Positions 47,801 to 59,755 of a DNA stretch of 64,000 nucleotides are shown in pieces. This stretch comes from Lineus longissimus (taxonomy: Eukaryota > Nemertea > Pilidiophora > Heteronemertea > Lineidae). Within the stretch, counting starts at the first letter, position 1. Each line of letters opens with the position of its first letter. The position numbers were made by a program, and so were the translations under genes. The notes under the pieces were generated by a model that made no database searches, was not told the origin of the DNA, and worked only from the letters and a program-made list of their open reading frames with translations. The DNA is taken from assembly GCF_910592395.1 (NCBI RefSeq), contig NC_088324.1, positions 2,358,001 through 2,422,000 on the forward strand, in the 5' to 3' direction.

Positions 47801-50800
47801 ACGATTGACCGAGCTTCTTGATGTGCACAAACGTTGCGTCGACAATAAATAGCCTAAGCACAGTAAATTTGCATCGGAATAGGGAAGTAAACAATCAATC
47901 TCTGAATCGGCCGCCTGTAACTGTTTGCCCCTACAAAAAAAGTTCCAGCCGGTTTCTCCATAGGAGATGTCGCAGTTGTCGCGACCCACTTGACATCTCA
48001 AGCTCCTCTTTTCCACCACGGCACAATCCTTTTCTTTGACACGTTTTTCAATTCCGTAATAAATGTACACACTCCCTTGCGACTTTCTTTTAACCTTCAT
48101 CTTTGGAAAGATTCGAGACACCATCTTCGCGAAGACAAGCTTGCTGTGCCGAAACGAGGACGTTTGAGAATGGTGCTGCAATCGTAATAATAATAATAAT
48201 ATCAATAATAATAATAATAGGAATAGTTGACAATATCAAATATGTGTACAAATACTAGTATGTAAAACAAGGTAGTCTCTTTAAGGTAATCGATAGGGAC
48301 TGCCTTGTGGGTTCTCAAGAGTACATTCAGATTACGTTACGATGAGCACCACCTCATACCGGTGATCTTACTTCCTTCACAAGAGCAGTGAGGTTCTTTC
48401 TGTGTTTTTGCCTTAAGCAAAAGCTCATTGAGTTTTTGCCTTAAGTCAAGTTTACACCTTTCTTATAGTCAGGAAATATCGGAATCATGTTAACTATGTC
48501 GTAGGCAGTTTTTAAAAGCTAACCTGTTCGTAATCCGTGTACATGTCCGAAAAGTATATGTGACTGTCGTCAGTTTCTTCGCAAGTTGACCACAATCCTG
48601 AAAAATAATAACAATAAATCATACGTTTACAACGTGATGGCATGAGTTACAGAAAATCGAACGTATGGAACGACGCCAGCAAATTTGTGGTTGTGACATT
48701 GTCCTCAGAAGACATATATGTGACCAAGGATATCCTTGATGTGACCTGTTTGGTCCAAAAACAATTGATGAAATTAGCTAATCCACTTATTCACTTGCTG
48801 AAACGCAAATATTTGAAAAGTCGGCTACTTATATTTGTACCAATATTTAATCTTTCCAGGAAGATTGCCGAGGTGTTGCGTGATAGCGGAAAAAGGGTTG
48901 CCATTACAACGTCGAGTGGTATGGCGGCATCTAATTTTCGGGATGCAATGACGATTCATAGGTGGACAGCCATCAATGACGGACGATTCACAAAGCCCGA
49001 GATCGTCCAGAATATGGCAACTAAAGATGGGTTTCTGGATGCCAGGAACAGAATTAAAGAAACTGATGTGTTACTGATCGACGAGGTTGGCATGCTGTCA
49101 AGAAATATCCTGGAGACAGTCGAGTTTCTATGCCGAAAGGTAATTAGTGCTATCATCGTCACCATTCGAGAAACCATTGAACATTGATTCATTAACTTGG
49201 CGTTAATTCTAAGGGCTTTACTGAAGGTAGATAACGCCAAGTTAAGAGTACACCCAGTGTTAGCGACCAAATTTGTTTTGAACAACCAGGCCCTGGTTAT
49301 AATTCAATTGAAATTATCTTCCAGGTTAGAGGAACTGACGTGGTCTTCGGTGGGATGCAAATCATAGCCAGTGGTGACTTCAAGCAGCTTGCTCCTGTCC
49401 CCAATATGCTTGTTGACGACGATGGCAGTTATTGTTTGTCTTCTTCTATATTCGAACAAATGTTCCCCCACAAGATTAATCTTAACCAGGTAAGGATTTT
49501 TCTCATAATGTGTGATGGTTCAAAGAGTGTTCTTCATGTGAAGTAAATTTCAGGATGTGCAAGTTACCATACTATAACATTGTTGGCGAACATTGTTTTC
49601 TGTTCTGCCGTAACATACTAGTATTACTCTATGGATGGGCTATATAAGAAGTCACAACACACCCACCAGCAGAACTTTTATAGTTGTCCATTGTCGCTTT
49701 TACAATGCTCAAGAGCTAATTTGCTTCGTATTTTCTTCAATAAAGGTGGTGCGACAAAACGAGCCCGATCTGATCAAGGCTGCAAACGAACTTTGTGACG
49801 GCCAGCCATCAGCTGAGACTGAGGAGCTTCTGAAGGAGCTTGGGAGACCGCTCTCAAAAGAGCCTGTTAAACTATTCGGCACAAGGAGTGAGGTAGAATT
49901 TAACAACATGCGTGGTTTAGAAAAGATGAGAGGAGAAATGAAGTTATATCGAGCGAGGGACTGTGGTGAGTATATTATCATTTAGAACTAATGATATGGC
50001 CCATGATATGGCCAAGTTATCACTTCAAGTGTCTCACATTGATTGTAATAATCTTGAGTCTTGCCCGAAGACCGCTAATAACGGAAGGTATTTGATATTC
50101 AAAAGCATTATAATGTAGTAATCCGGTTGTGACTATGTCCTCGAATCGGACGAGCAATAAGCCAAGTCAATCGGAACATACATTCTGCATGCTGGATACC
50201 ACTATTGATATTGAATTCTGTCAGTGTCAGATCTTACCCGTTCATTAAAAGCATCTTACCCACATTCCCAAAAAATGCTAATTTAAATTAATCCTACAAT
50301 AATGATTATGATAATTTTCTTTAACAGGAGAAACACGTCTTCTGAAAAAATCACGAGCGGCAAAATTGCTGTATCTCAAGGTTGGAGCCCCTGTCATCAT
50401 CATTCGGAATATCAAAGGTGAGCGGAATCACATGAAAATATAACTTAGCTTGCGTTGTAAAGGCCGACACGAAATGACGACTGTGAGTTTTGCGAGATCA
50501 ACGTTTACTGAAGGTGTTCACACATTGACGATTTGGAAAGCTCACCGCAATCCCCAACGCAGGTTGATTTGTAGTACCCAACACTGTCATTTATTTAATT
50601 CCTTACTGTCATTTATTTAATTCCTTACAGGTGGTATAACCAATGGAACAAGAGGCATCATCAAGAGATTAGATGAAGATGGACCCATCGTAGACATTCA
50701 AGGCAGGCTTATTCATTTGGAGCAGGAGATGTCTGACTTCTACGACAGGAGAGAGGGAAAGTCACGGGCTGTACGGTGGCAGTATCCGTTGCTTTTGGCC

Positions 50801-52730
50801 TTTGCGGTCACTGTACACCGGGCACAAGGCTTGACTCTTCCTGTCGTGGAAGTCGACTGCTCCGGGTTTTTACGGCCGGACAGTTAGGGGTTGCCATCGG
50901 ACGTTCCGTCACAAAGACTGGTTTGAGAATAATAAATTACAATAGCAGGTACGGGACCCTTCGTCATAAACCAGAAGTATATGAATACTACGCCGAAATC
51001 AAAAACATGCAGCCAAGACAAGACCTGGAATGCTGTAGGCAGACAATCGAAGACGACCCCCTTGATAACGACACAGTTCGCCGTGGAAGGTGAGATTGAA
51101 TTATCATTATCAATCACATTAACTAATCACAAAACTGAAATCACTAATTTTGATGAACATAAAGACACTAAAAAAACACGATTATAGATTGATTTCCTTT
51201 CCTATGGTGAAATTGCATGCTCTTTTGATTATACCAAGCACACTAAGTAACCCATTATCTTATTATATTTCTATATGAATTCCGCCCATCTAAAACATTG
51301 TATTATGATAATTCATATATCTTATGCTCATTTGCAGCTACGAATGGACGCCTCCGGAGAGACCAACGGGGCACGTTGCTGACGAGACAATCGAGTCTCC
51401 CTACAATCTAGATGAATTCGTAACTACTTTGGATCGGCCAGCACTATCGGAAACGGCTGCTATCATCATGGAAGCTAACAGTGAGGCCCTGCATGGTTTT
51501 ACCGCTACATGCTACTCTAAATGTGCCGAAATCATCAGAGGATCGATGCGACGACCAGGCGAGTGGACGAAAGCGTGGACAGACACATTGGCTTTTTGTT
51601 CATCGTCTGAGTTTGTTGAACTCGTTGAGACTTTATTCTCATCGGGTGAAGAGGAGTCGCGAAAGGATGCGATAATGAAGTTTTCAAGTAAACTTTTACT
51701 GTGGTTGTTCAAACAAAGCATCAAGTCAAAAGCAGAAAGAGTTGTAGCTGGAGGTGCAGCACCGTCTGTGGAGAACATTACCATTTTGAGCAAAGAAGCA
51801 AAAAGTAAAATCCGATATATTGGAGGCGCAACACTCTGGCGAACAACACAGTGCGCACGAAGATTATCAGCGACGGGTGATAAGATTTCGGAGTTAAAGA
51901 ACTTTAACTACCTGAAGGGCAAGACTTTAGACGCGCTGAGAGTGACTGAGGAGGACGTGCACAATGATACAATGGACGATGACACTCTAGAATTCGTAGA
52001 TTTTAAGCAACAGGCCAGCCATGGGCTATTCCACATGGGAGACAAACTTTTCGCCTTTTTCTGTGACTTACACCTTCGACTCCTGCCCTTCCTAAACAAA
52101 GCAGCTCTTGATAAACACAGTAAGAACCTTCACCAGGTAATAGACAATACTATAGCTGCAGACGACAATCTTTTGGTGGCCTGGTTTGATGTATTTTCTG
52201 GTGTGGACCTACCCCTTCAGGTGACAGAACTTGAAGACGACATTGTAACCACTATTCAGCTGGACATCTTCAATGCGGTTGTGAGCCATTACACGAAAGT
52301 TTGCCTACATGATGCCGCCCAGATCATTAAAGAGGCTATTCCCAGAACAAAGAAGTTAGCCCTTAGGAACAAAGTTGCGGCCCTAACGGAGGGTAAGACG
52401 TGTAAAAGGAAAGGAGACCAGGAAGAGGAGGATGTGCAACCATCTATGTCTTCAAAACCTAAGAAGCCACTAATGGATGACAGCTCATCCAAATGCCCAA
52501 TCTGCCACAAGGCATGTTTGGATGAATCTGACGTTTTGAAGGACTCGGATAACAGCATCGGCTGTGATATGTGTAACAGATGGTTTCACTGGGGTTGTGA
52601 ATCTATATGCGGACAAGAACCTTTCCTCAAGTCACAGAACACGTTTTGGTCATGCTCGATCTGTAAAACAAGCAAAGGGAAGGGAAAGGGGAAGGGGAAG
52701 GGGAAGGGGAAAGGGAAGATATCAAGGTAG
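44893..52730 (+). CDS. PIF1-type (SF1B) DNA helicase with C-terminal PHD finger, seven exons, one frameshift
   Basis: Exons: 44893-44999, 48860-49139, 49325-49489, 49746-49965, 50328-50417, 50631-51089, 51338-52730; phases agree at every junction, about 904 residues. Helicase motifs in order: Walker A QCGTGKT in exon 1, AITTSSGMAA, Walker B LLIDEVGML, SGDFKQLAPV, and AVTVHRAQGLTL with GQLGVAIGRS near the end. PIF1 enzymes unwind DNA 5'-3'. The last exon adds about 460 residues: a helical region of unknown function, a C4HC3 PHD finger (CPIC...CDMCNRWFHWGC...CSIC, around 52494-52666) and a Lys-Gly repeat tail. A run of five T at 50867-50871 breaks the frame by one base between DCSGF and TAGQLG. 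Intron 1 (3,860 bp) holds the recognised transposase exons. Likely helps transposition; inferred. Confidence 0.8.
45392..48597 (-). CDS. P-element-like (THAP9-related) transposase, at least four exons, one stop and one frameshift
   Basis: Minus-strand exons 48597-48524, 48175-47248, 46971-46904 and 46631-45392 splice in frame, at least 768 residues; the 5' end is not resolved and no THAP finger was found. Family marks: RRWDPNLISVMLGLYCSSNR and LVLPSQRLLRYYKN before the catalytic core; GGLILDEMQIQDDL with a likely catalytic Asp; LVFQGFHGFRWPIAYF and LMDGASTNRSF, the RNase H-like fold; then EIVWEHFEAAF, ASKMRNKLACDVLDKNMLHL, and near the end SDVVENIFCQQRGILNG and YGPGINTIVLG. TAG at 46269-46271 stops the frame after TIRNIF, and a T6 run (45747-45752) shifts it before MTVQTRED. 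Otherwise intact. All these exons lie within intron 1 of the helicase gene, opposite strand. Confidence 0.8.
48179..48225. repeat. (TAA)n-type microsatellite
   Basis: AATAATAATAAT runs directly upstream (minus strand) of the 3' splice site of the second recognised transposase exon. Confidence 0.7.
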
Positions 52731-53696
52731 AGTGTGCGTGTATGCGTGCGTGTAGGTGGGGGGGGGGGGGGGGTGCAGCATCGAATAGAATCGGAGGAAC
52801 ATATTATGTGCTTTGAATATCTGAGTTATTTGTGGACGTGGCTTCTCTAGGACGTTTTTATCTTTATACACTATTACCGGACACTTTTTTCCTGTTTCAC
52901 AACCGACTGGGATACAGATCTGAAACACAGTGTTAGAACTAACGTTACATGTACTACGTAACTTCTTCTTACTGACGAGTCAAAGGAGAGGATCGTTCTG
53001 CCGCATATCTGACGTCAAATATCACCCGTGCAACGTAAGTGCATTACATAAAAAACATTTTATGTATGAACACATGTATGAATGCATGGCGTCACAACTA
53101 ATACGTCTAGTGGATCAGGTCGTCACTGATAGTGTTAGATTCAGCACTCAATGTATACTAAATATATATATATATATTCGTACGAGGATAAATTAGGCAC
53201 AAATTGATATTGCATGCCTATAGCTGCTACCAAACACTCTCTTTAAGTTCGAGGGGCTGAGGGTTTGGATGAAACCACTTATATTTCCAGCCTGTCAAGC
53301 CTTGTCAGGACATACCACAACCCTGTAAATCGAAATGGGTTTGTGGTTCAAAGCAAACTCTAAGTTGCATAGCATGCTTGACACGCAACTCTGATGCGTA
53401 AAACATGTTTATAAGTGATATTTACCAGCCACATGCGTCCGATATCACGTCCATTGTAAATACTAAGGATAACACTACTTGTAGCACCGCGTGGCAATAT
53501 CCCGCAATATTTAAATTTCCCGCAATATTCAACTTCAGGAACAAACTCGTATCCAGGTTATAATTTGTCAGACAATCAAATACTAGTGTGTGGTGAGATG
53601 AATACCTGGAGTCGAGATAACCCGTTTAAAATTGATATCCAATTATTTTCTTTCGCTGGCTCATGTGACTGAATGACGTCACGATGTATTAATAGA
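52731..53696. other. Right non-coding part of the P-like transposon
   Basis: Starts with a G16 run (52758-52773) just after the helicase stop, includes a TATATATATATATA stretch near 53165 and a duplicated TCCCGCAATATT at about 53500-53530. No gene recognised. Confidence 0.45.
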
Positions 53697-54062
53697 ATAA
53701 GGTCTTCCCCACGATTACAACTTGACTTTTTGAAAGTTGCAGGTCGCGCCTCGATTTTCTGATAAAAGCTCCAATTTCGGAGCGAAGAGGAAAGATTTTT
53801 TACAAAATCAGTGTGGCATACTAATGCTCTGTGTTCATAGATCGTGTAGAGTATGATTTATGTGCGAGAAAGTTTGATCTTGTGTCCTAAATGGGGTGTT
53901 TTTGTGAGGTCGTGTTTTGCGAAAATCTGCTTCGTATACGGTAGTGCATTTTCCACATGACATAAAAAGCGTTTCCATCCTTCGGGCCTTCGGCCCTTAA
54001 GAGGGTCTTCGGCCCCCCAAGCCCCAGGGGGCCTCCGGCCCCCCTAGGTACAACTTCCTGTG
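53697..54062 (-). repeat. Right terminal inverted repeat (~366 bp)
   Basis: Inverted copy of 44394-44760, ending CCTAGGTACAACTTCCTGTG. The second hairpin stem is altered by two substitutions (GAAGACCCTC on the inverted strand). Confidence 0.9.
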
Positions 54063-54410
54063 CATAGAGCTTGTCGAGACTGCAACGAGGCTATCAGTTC
54101 AAGCATAGAAGACTACTTTAAAAATTTAAACAACCAATTGAATAACCCTAATTTAAACTCAAAGAAATTCTGGAATTTAATCAAAGGTTAAACTCAAAGA
54201 AATTCTGGATTTTAATCAAAGGTTATCAAGGTAAACAACACTGTAATGGCATCCCAGACCTACTAGAAGGCGATACCGTATTAACAGACAATTTAGAGAA
54301 AAGTAATCTTCTTAATAAATTTCTGGCTAAACAATGCTCACTGGATGAACAAGATAGAACATTACCATACACTACCCACGATGGACCTGAACTTCAGTTC
54401 CGTGAATTTA

Positions 54411-54758
54411 CTGTGTAAGAACAGCAATAGCATCATTCACATAGCCCACTCTGACCTCCCGGACCCATCCAAAGGTTAACTGATTGTGTGCATCCAATCC
54501 AATCAATAGGCGCGCATTTCCCGAGTGCTTTACACTGGGTTAGTAGACAGAACAAGGTAGTTAACCATGTCAATGTACGTTATTTCAGGCAATGCCTTGC
54601 GTTCATCGCTAAATCGGACTTTTTCATACACTAAGGATCAACTCCATTAATGTCTTTTAACTTATATTTGTATAATCGTTTGTTTTCAGGTCATAAATTT
54701 CTTTGATATTCGCTTTATCTGCTAAACATGACACGACCGGCAGGCACACGACCGCCAT
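54411..54758 (-). pseudogene. SWIM-YqaJ gene 5' fragment, unit 4
   Basis: Same content as units 2 and 3, with further small changes; the stop after EYQRNL is kept. Confidence 0.65.
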
Positions 54759-56295
54759 ACTGTATCGATGGTGGCCCCCCAACATGACGGCCGGTGGAAA
54801 CCTGTGACGTCATTGCAAAGGGTCTATTAAAAGCGAGTTTCGCTCGAGCAACATGCACAGTACCCTTTTCCCACGACAAAAATCATTATCAAAGCGATCT
54901 TAGAATAACCGTCATCAAGTTAAACGAGAGTTTCTGAGCGGAAGCCTATTGTCAATATGATATATCCTTGTTAGAGCAACTGATCTGCACCAGACTGTTG
55001 AACAGGAATTAAGTAGGCACATTTTAACGACCGGGACATGTACGCTAAACAGTAGGCTGAATCGGCTGCAGTATGGCAAAGTCCGCATTTAAGCTTACGT
55101 TATCGTAGGCTCTCTATTGAATTGCCTGTCCCCGCTGCAAGTTTGTTTCATTTCGTAATGATACACAAAAACACTTCAACAAAATGTTTGACAATATAAA
55201 ACCGATGTAGATTGAAGAATCAAAACATTAGGAACGTGTTTAATGTATAATACCGCCAAATTACTCACTGTTGTTGCGGACTCTTGATAGTTGAAGTTGC
55301 TGTCAGTGATATTGAAGTCTTTGACAATTGAACTACTTTTGTGATCTGTCGTATACGCCGTGCTGTTTTGAACACTGGACATTGAGATTGGTCAGTGTTG
55401 TTGGTGATCTCTCGCATGAAAAACTGCTTTTATGATATGTTGAATATTTTCCGTGGCACGCTTTTGTGATCTCTGAGAATGCTTCCGCAATAAGTTTGAT
55501 ATTACTCACCTCTGCTGTAAATTGCGAAATCTGATGGCAGTGCTGTTTGTGATCGTTGACAATCGGACCGCTCCGAGCCTTCATGTTGGTATAAAGTGTC
55601 TATGCAGGCATTTCTGGTTGATGGGATATACAGGACGGTGTATACAGTCACGATATGCAGACAAATTCGGTTAAAATGAACTGAAGGGTAACAAGTTATT
55701 TTATAACATGTATAAGGAATACAAGCATTGGACCAAAAAGTTGAGTTGGTGTTGATGTGTTGGCTGAGGAGCGGTTAATACTCCCAATTGCTTAAGTTCC
55801 TAGAAGTATTGGCTGTCGTCAATATGTTAAAACGTTCTCGCCAAATGATTGCGAAGATTCAACCCCTTCGTTAAAGGGTTAAATGACCACATTCAAGCAA
55901 CAAACCATCCAAACGCTGCTTTAGAAAGTGTAGCACAATGCATTGCGCTGACAGAGAAATAAATGTACTAATCAAAATATCCGGAAAAAATATAATTTTT
56001 TTTTTTTTTTTTTTGTTAAGCGCCTTGAAGTGTTTTACATCAGGCGCAATATAAATTGTTTTAATAATAATAATAAAAGGAGGATCACAAAGTAAGCTGG
56101 CGCTTAGAAGCCACGGGAAATATTGGGCTGCTTGCGAGGTGGTTTGCGTGTTTAAAATTTTGCGAGGCTTTTGTAAATACCACGCAAAGTTTGCGATTAC
56201 GTTGCGATAATTTTGCATGGTCGCTTAAATTTGCGTGGTTTATCCGATGCGTGGCTTTTCCAGAGTCCTATGCTCTCTCGTGGAGTTTACTGCCA

Positions 56296-58404
56296 TCAGT
56301 CCTTGCATTTCGACGTCTTATTATTCTGGTAATATATTTTGCATAGTTTGTTTGATTTCAAGAAGGTTACATAAGTGCAGTTTCTATTGTAGGTGATATT
56401 ACAGAACCTAACACATTCCTTGAAATTTGTGGCTCCAAATTGAAGGTCAAGAACAGAATAACCAAGGTCACGTAGTGGACGTCGAATCAATTTCAGACAC
56501 CGAATGTCGGATTTTCTAATCAAATGAGTAACGGCGAAGTGGTCTGCTGGCTCTAGAAAGTGAATATTGGTTGGATATGATAATGAACCTATTCTGAAGG
56601 GAAAAAATCATGTTGTCATGTACAGCTGCAATCTTTGTTCTGAATGAAGCAATCATTGCTTCAAAAAAACAATTTAATGAACGACGATTATTCTATTTTC
56701 TATAATGTAAACAGTCATTCCTTACAAGCGTTTGTTATCTTTGTGTATTTTGCAGATTCGTGCAAATGTGACCCGTTCTAGCAGAACCAGTCGCATGTCG
56801 CACATAAGATGAGCATAGACGACACCAGGAAATCATAGAAGAAACTGATGTCGTAAGATTTCACAAAAGGCAGACAACAGTGAAATGAACAAACAGTCCG
56901 TCTCAACCTGCCAAGCTCAGAGCGACATGCGACTGGTTTTACTGGAACGGGTGACAAATGCTCTAGACTCGCCGATCTAAGACCGGTTCATTTACTTGAG
57001 GTATGACCATCCCCAGTATGATATGGATCGAGCTGGTCAAGATCATACTGATTGGCTAAAACGCTTCGGTGTTCAGTGGTGGTAAGTTGATGGAATGTGG
57101 GTGGCATTCGAAATGAACAGATTACTTGTGACCTAACGACTTTTATTTCTATCAATGGTAATGGTGTGGTCGATCAATTTTCCTGACTATTATTAGCCTA
57201 CGTATATTGATGACGGATCTTCAATAACAGAAATCGTATTGAAAATAAAAGTGACAACCTAATGAGCTTATTCTGACCTGATGGAAAGGCGAAATGCATA
57301 ATCATTGGACCGATTGAACAATGTTGAGTGGCAACCAACGACAATGCGCAAAATATCTCAGGAGGCTTGGCTTGCATATCGAGAAACAATCTTAGATCGG
57401 TGAGTTTAGAGTATAAGTAACGAAACACATACCATCGCAGAACTTCTCGAAGTGCACATATTTAGCCTGATCTGTATCGCATGATTGACATGAATTCTTA
57501 TCTGTAAGGGTATGGCGACTGACTCGGCTGATATGACATCTCCTTCCGAAAGATTCAGATGACTTGATCAATGATTGGTACAGATCACGTCCTTCTGTGT
57601 TTCTTTTTTTACAACAAAAGTCGAAAGAAAGGCATTGAAAGTTATATTTATTATAACGGCATGCTTTTAAGCAATGTCTCAGCGGTAAAGAATACAGACT
57701 TTTGTCGTCGTGGCCGTATATAAAAGCAACTGATATGCATCTAAATTTGATTTTACGTTTTGGACAATGAGCTATAATTAAGAGGCTGTAGATTAACCCA
57801 TTGAGGAAGGCGTAAATTGTGTTGCAATTATTTTACAGTTAGGAAAGTATTCCTGGCGGATTCCAGTGCTTCTACAGTTCTCCTCTGTACTGCTTATTTC
57901 GGGATGAACTTTCATGAAGTCTTCAGGTTATTTTTTTATTCATGTATACAATTGAATGTGCTAACTTTCATTTACAAATATATATTATACCAAACCAATC
58001 CCTGGCCAGACCCCAAACAATCGCCAAAGAGATCCAATGAAGAGGGTTTTTTTTCAATTGACTTGTAATTTCCTAACCCGGAAATTTGTTCTGGTCCCAA
58101 TATTTGATTTAGGAAAAGCCATAAATTTGCCCAGTAGTTTTCGCACAGCGGTCAGAAAGGACAATGACTTTTCGCTATGAAGCCGACTAAAGGTATGACG
58201 TAATTTTACTAGGTGACGGCGTTACGCAGGGATACATTTTTTTAAAATGTATTGCTTATCATCATGATATCAGAATACAAAAATATCAATTCATGCTAAT
58301 GTGCCATGTTTTCTCTTAAGTTTACCAATGCTTTCCTCTTCTCTTAGCACTGTAAATGAATGTTGAATGTAGCATGTCAAAATAGTTAACATTAACATTC
58401 GCAT
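56296..58404 (-). CDS. Small secreted cysteine-rich protein, copy 4 (four exons)
   Basis: Exons 58404-58326, 57501-57433, 57370-57278 and 56552-56296. Differences: exon 2 DKNSCQSCDTDQ (one extra Cys), exon 3 HFAFPSG, exon 4 IRKSDIRC and YQNNKTSKCKD. No stop or frameshift and all splice sites kept. Confidence 0.6.
56762..56961. mobile_element. 200-bp hairpin element, unit 4
   Basis: Same inverted arms, in the last intron of copy 4. Confidence 0.6.
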
Positions 58405-59201
58405 GTTGAAGAATATGCGGTGGTGGACAATGTTATCTCCAAGTAACTTCCTGTAAAAAATAAAAAAAATAAAATCCAATATGAATATCAGAAAGAGAGC
58501 CAAGTCACTTGGAGAAAAGAGTCTGCTGCGGAACATGTAATAGCAATGAACACCTTGTGTGCAGTGACTAACGATTTTCATCGTGGCTGTCGTTCAGAAG
58601 AAGCTAACCCGACATCAAAATAAAATCATTCAACAGTTTCTTTCTGATCAGGGAGGGTATGCTCTGAGTGGCCTCTTTAGCTTTAGGTGTCGCTTTGCTC
58701 ACTTTCTTCATTGAGTCCACCCCACACCCCAACAGCGACACTTAAGACTTATCAAAACTATGAAAATATAATTAAACAACTAGCTTCTATCCATGCTCAG
58801 CCCAATAAAGTGTGGTTAAATGACCCGTCCTATTATTCAGTATCATCGGATTAATAGCGTCAAGCACCGTTAACAAAGGAGGTCTTGTCACTTGCCGTGT
58901 CATATGCCAATAATTTTGGTGTGTGTGAATTCATCCAAAAAATTGTGAAAATGAGTTATATACAATAAGACAACCAAACGAGTGGTTGTCGTTTTCTGTT
59001 TATCACATACCACCACTACGATTTTTGAGGGATTTGTAGCTAGAATCATCGCAAATTTCATTCCCGAAAAACCAAGACCCAAAGTGCGCCTTGCGTCGCA
59101 ATGACGTAAATGACGCGATGACGTTACCACAACAAAACAATCAAATAAAGTTGTTTTGCCGAGTCTGAAATGTCGCAATTTGTATCAGATTTGATTTATT
59201 T

Positions 59202-59755
59202 CGGCAGTTATAAAACGCGGATTTCCGCGTAAATCCTCGGAGAAATCACAAAACCGCCAGTAAATACGCGCATAATATTTAATGATAATTATACAAATAA
59301 CAACATAAATCATAAATCAGAGGCAAGAACTACCAGTTATCTGCACATTTCATCGGTCAGATTTTAATCCTCTGGAGCGCCATTCATGCCATTCCGATAG
59401 ACTCTTCCCTCTTTTTTTCTTGGTGTTGATAAACTTTGCATGTTATCTTCGACACCACCGTGGTTCCTTCCCGAACAGTATACGAGGCTGCTTTCAAGTG
59501 TGATTGATGCCCGGATTGATGTACGTTACGGTATATGCCTCCTTCAAATATAAGTCGATGACAAACTGAATTCTGGTCTACGAAATTTTTTTATAACAAT
59601 CTCCTTGCAGCTCGAACCTAACCAACCATATGCGACTGCACATTGGAGTCTATTGTTAGCAATCACAAAAACTTACTTCGCGGCCCGTCTAGAGTATAAG
59701 TTTATTTCAAACTACAATGTGCTTGTGATTTACGGCGCATACAGCGCACCATATA
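59202..59755. mobile_element. Mutator-like MITE, unit 4, truncated at the array edge
   Basis: Left end CGGCAGTTATAAAACGCGG preceded by GATTTATTT; the right end is lost where the tandem unit breaks off. Confidence 0.65.

Larger units (their letters stand above)
44394..54062. mobile_element. 9,669-bp P-like DNA transposon carrying a PIF1-type helicase gene
   Basis: It is bounded by inverted repeats of about 366 bp. The target CATAGAG is repeated at 44387-44393 and 54063-54069 (8 bp, CATAGAGC, if the first C is counted as target); the uninterrupted site is present in units 1 and 2 (for example near 35070). It encodes a P-element-like transposase (minus) and a PIF1-like helicase with a PHD finger (plus). 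P elements known to me have short TIRs, one gene and 8-bp duplications, so this is an unusual or separate lineage. Near-identical TIRs and the clean empty site show recent insertion. Confidence 0.88.
35261..54261. repeat. 7.7-kb tandem unit 3, split by two insertions
   Basis: Collinear with units 1 and 2 until 42710. It is interrupted by the 1.54-kb insertion (42711-44251), resumes, is interrupted again by the 9.7-kb transposon (44394-54062), then resumes to 54261. A 62-bp segment (42225-42286) is also unique to this unit. Removing these leaves about the length of unit 2. Confidence 0.9.
54262..59755. repeat. 7.7-kb tandem unit 4, truncated
   Basis: Collinear with the other units up to GCGCACCATATA, then unrelated sequence. 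It shares some variants with unit 1 (CCTATTGTCAATATG near 54950) and others with unit 3 (ATTGAGTCCACCCC near 58710), so it is mosaic. Confidence 0.9.

Noticed and set aside
48620-48840. First coding exon of the transposase with an ATG near 48700 (minus strand)
   Set aside because: The candidate frames do not splice in phase to 48597 or create a stop at the junction, so the 5' end is left open.
44394-54062. Helitron, because of the PIF1-type helicase
   Set aside because: It has long TIRs and a target-site duplication, and I see no Rep/HUH motif; Helitrons lack both TIRs and duplications.
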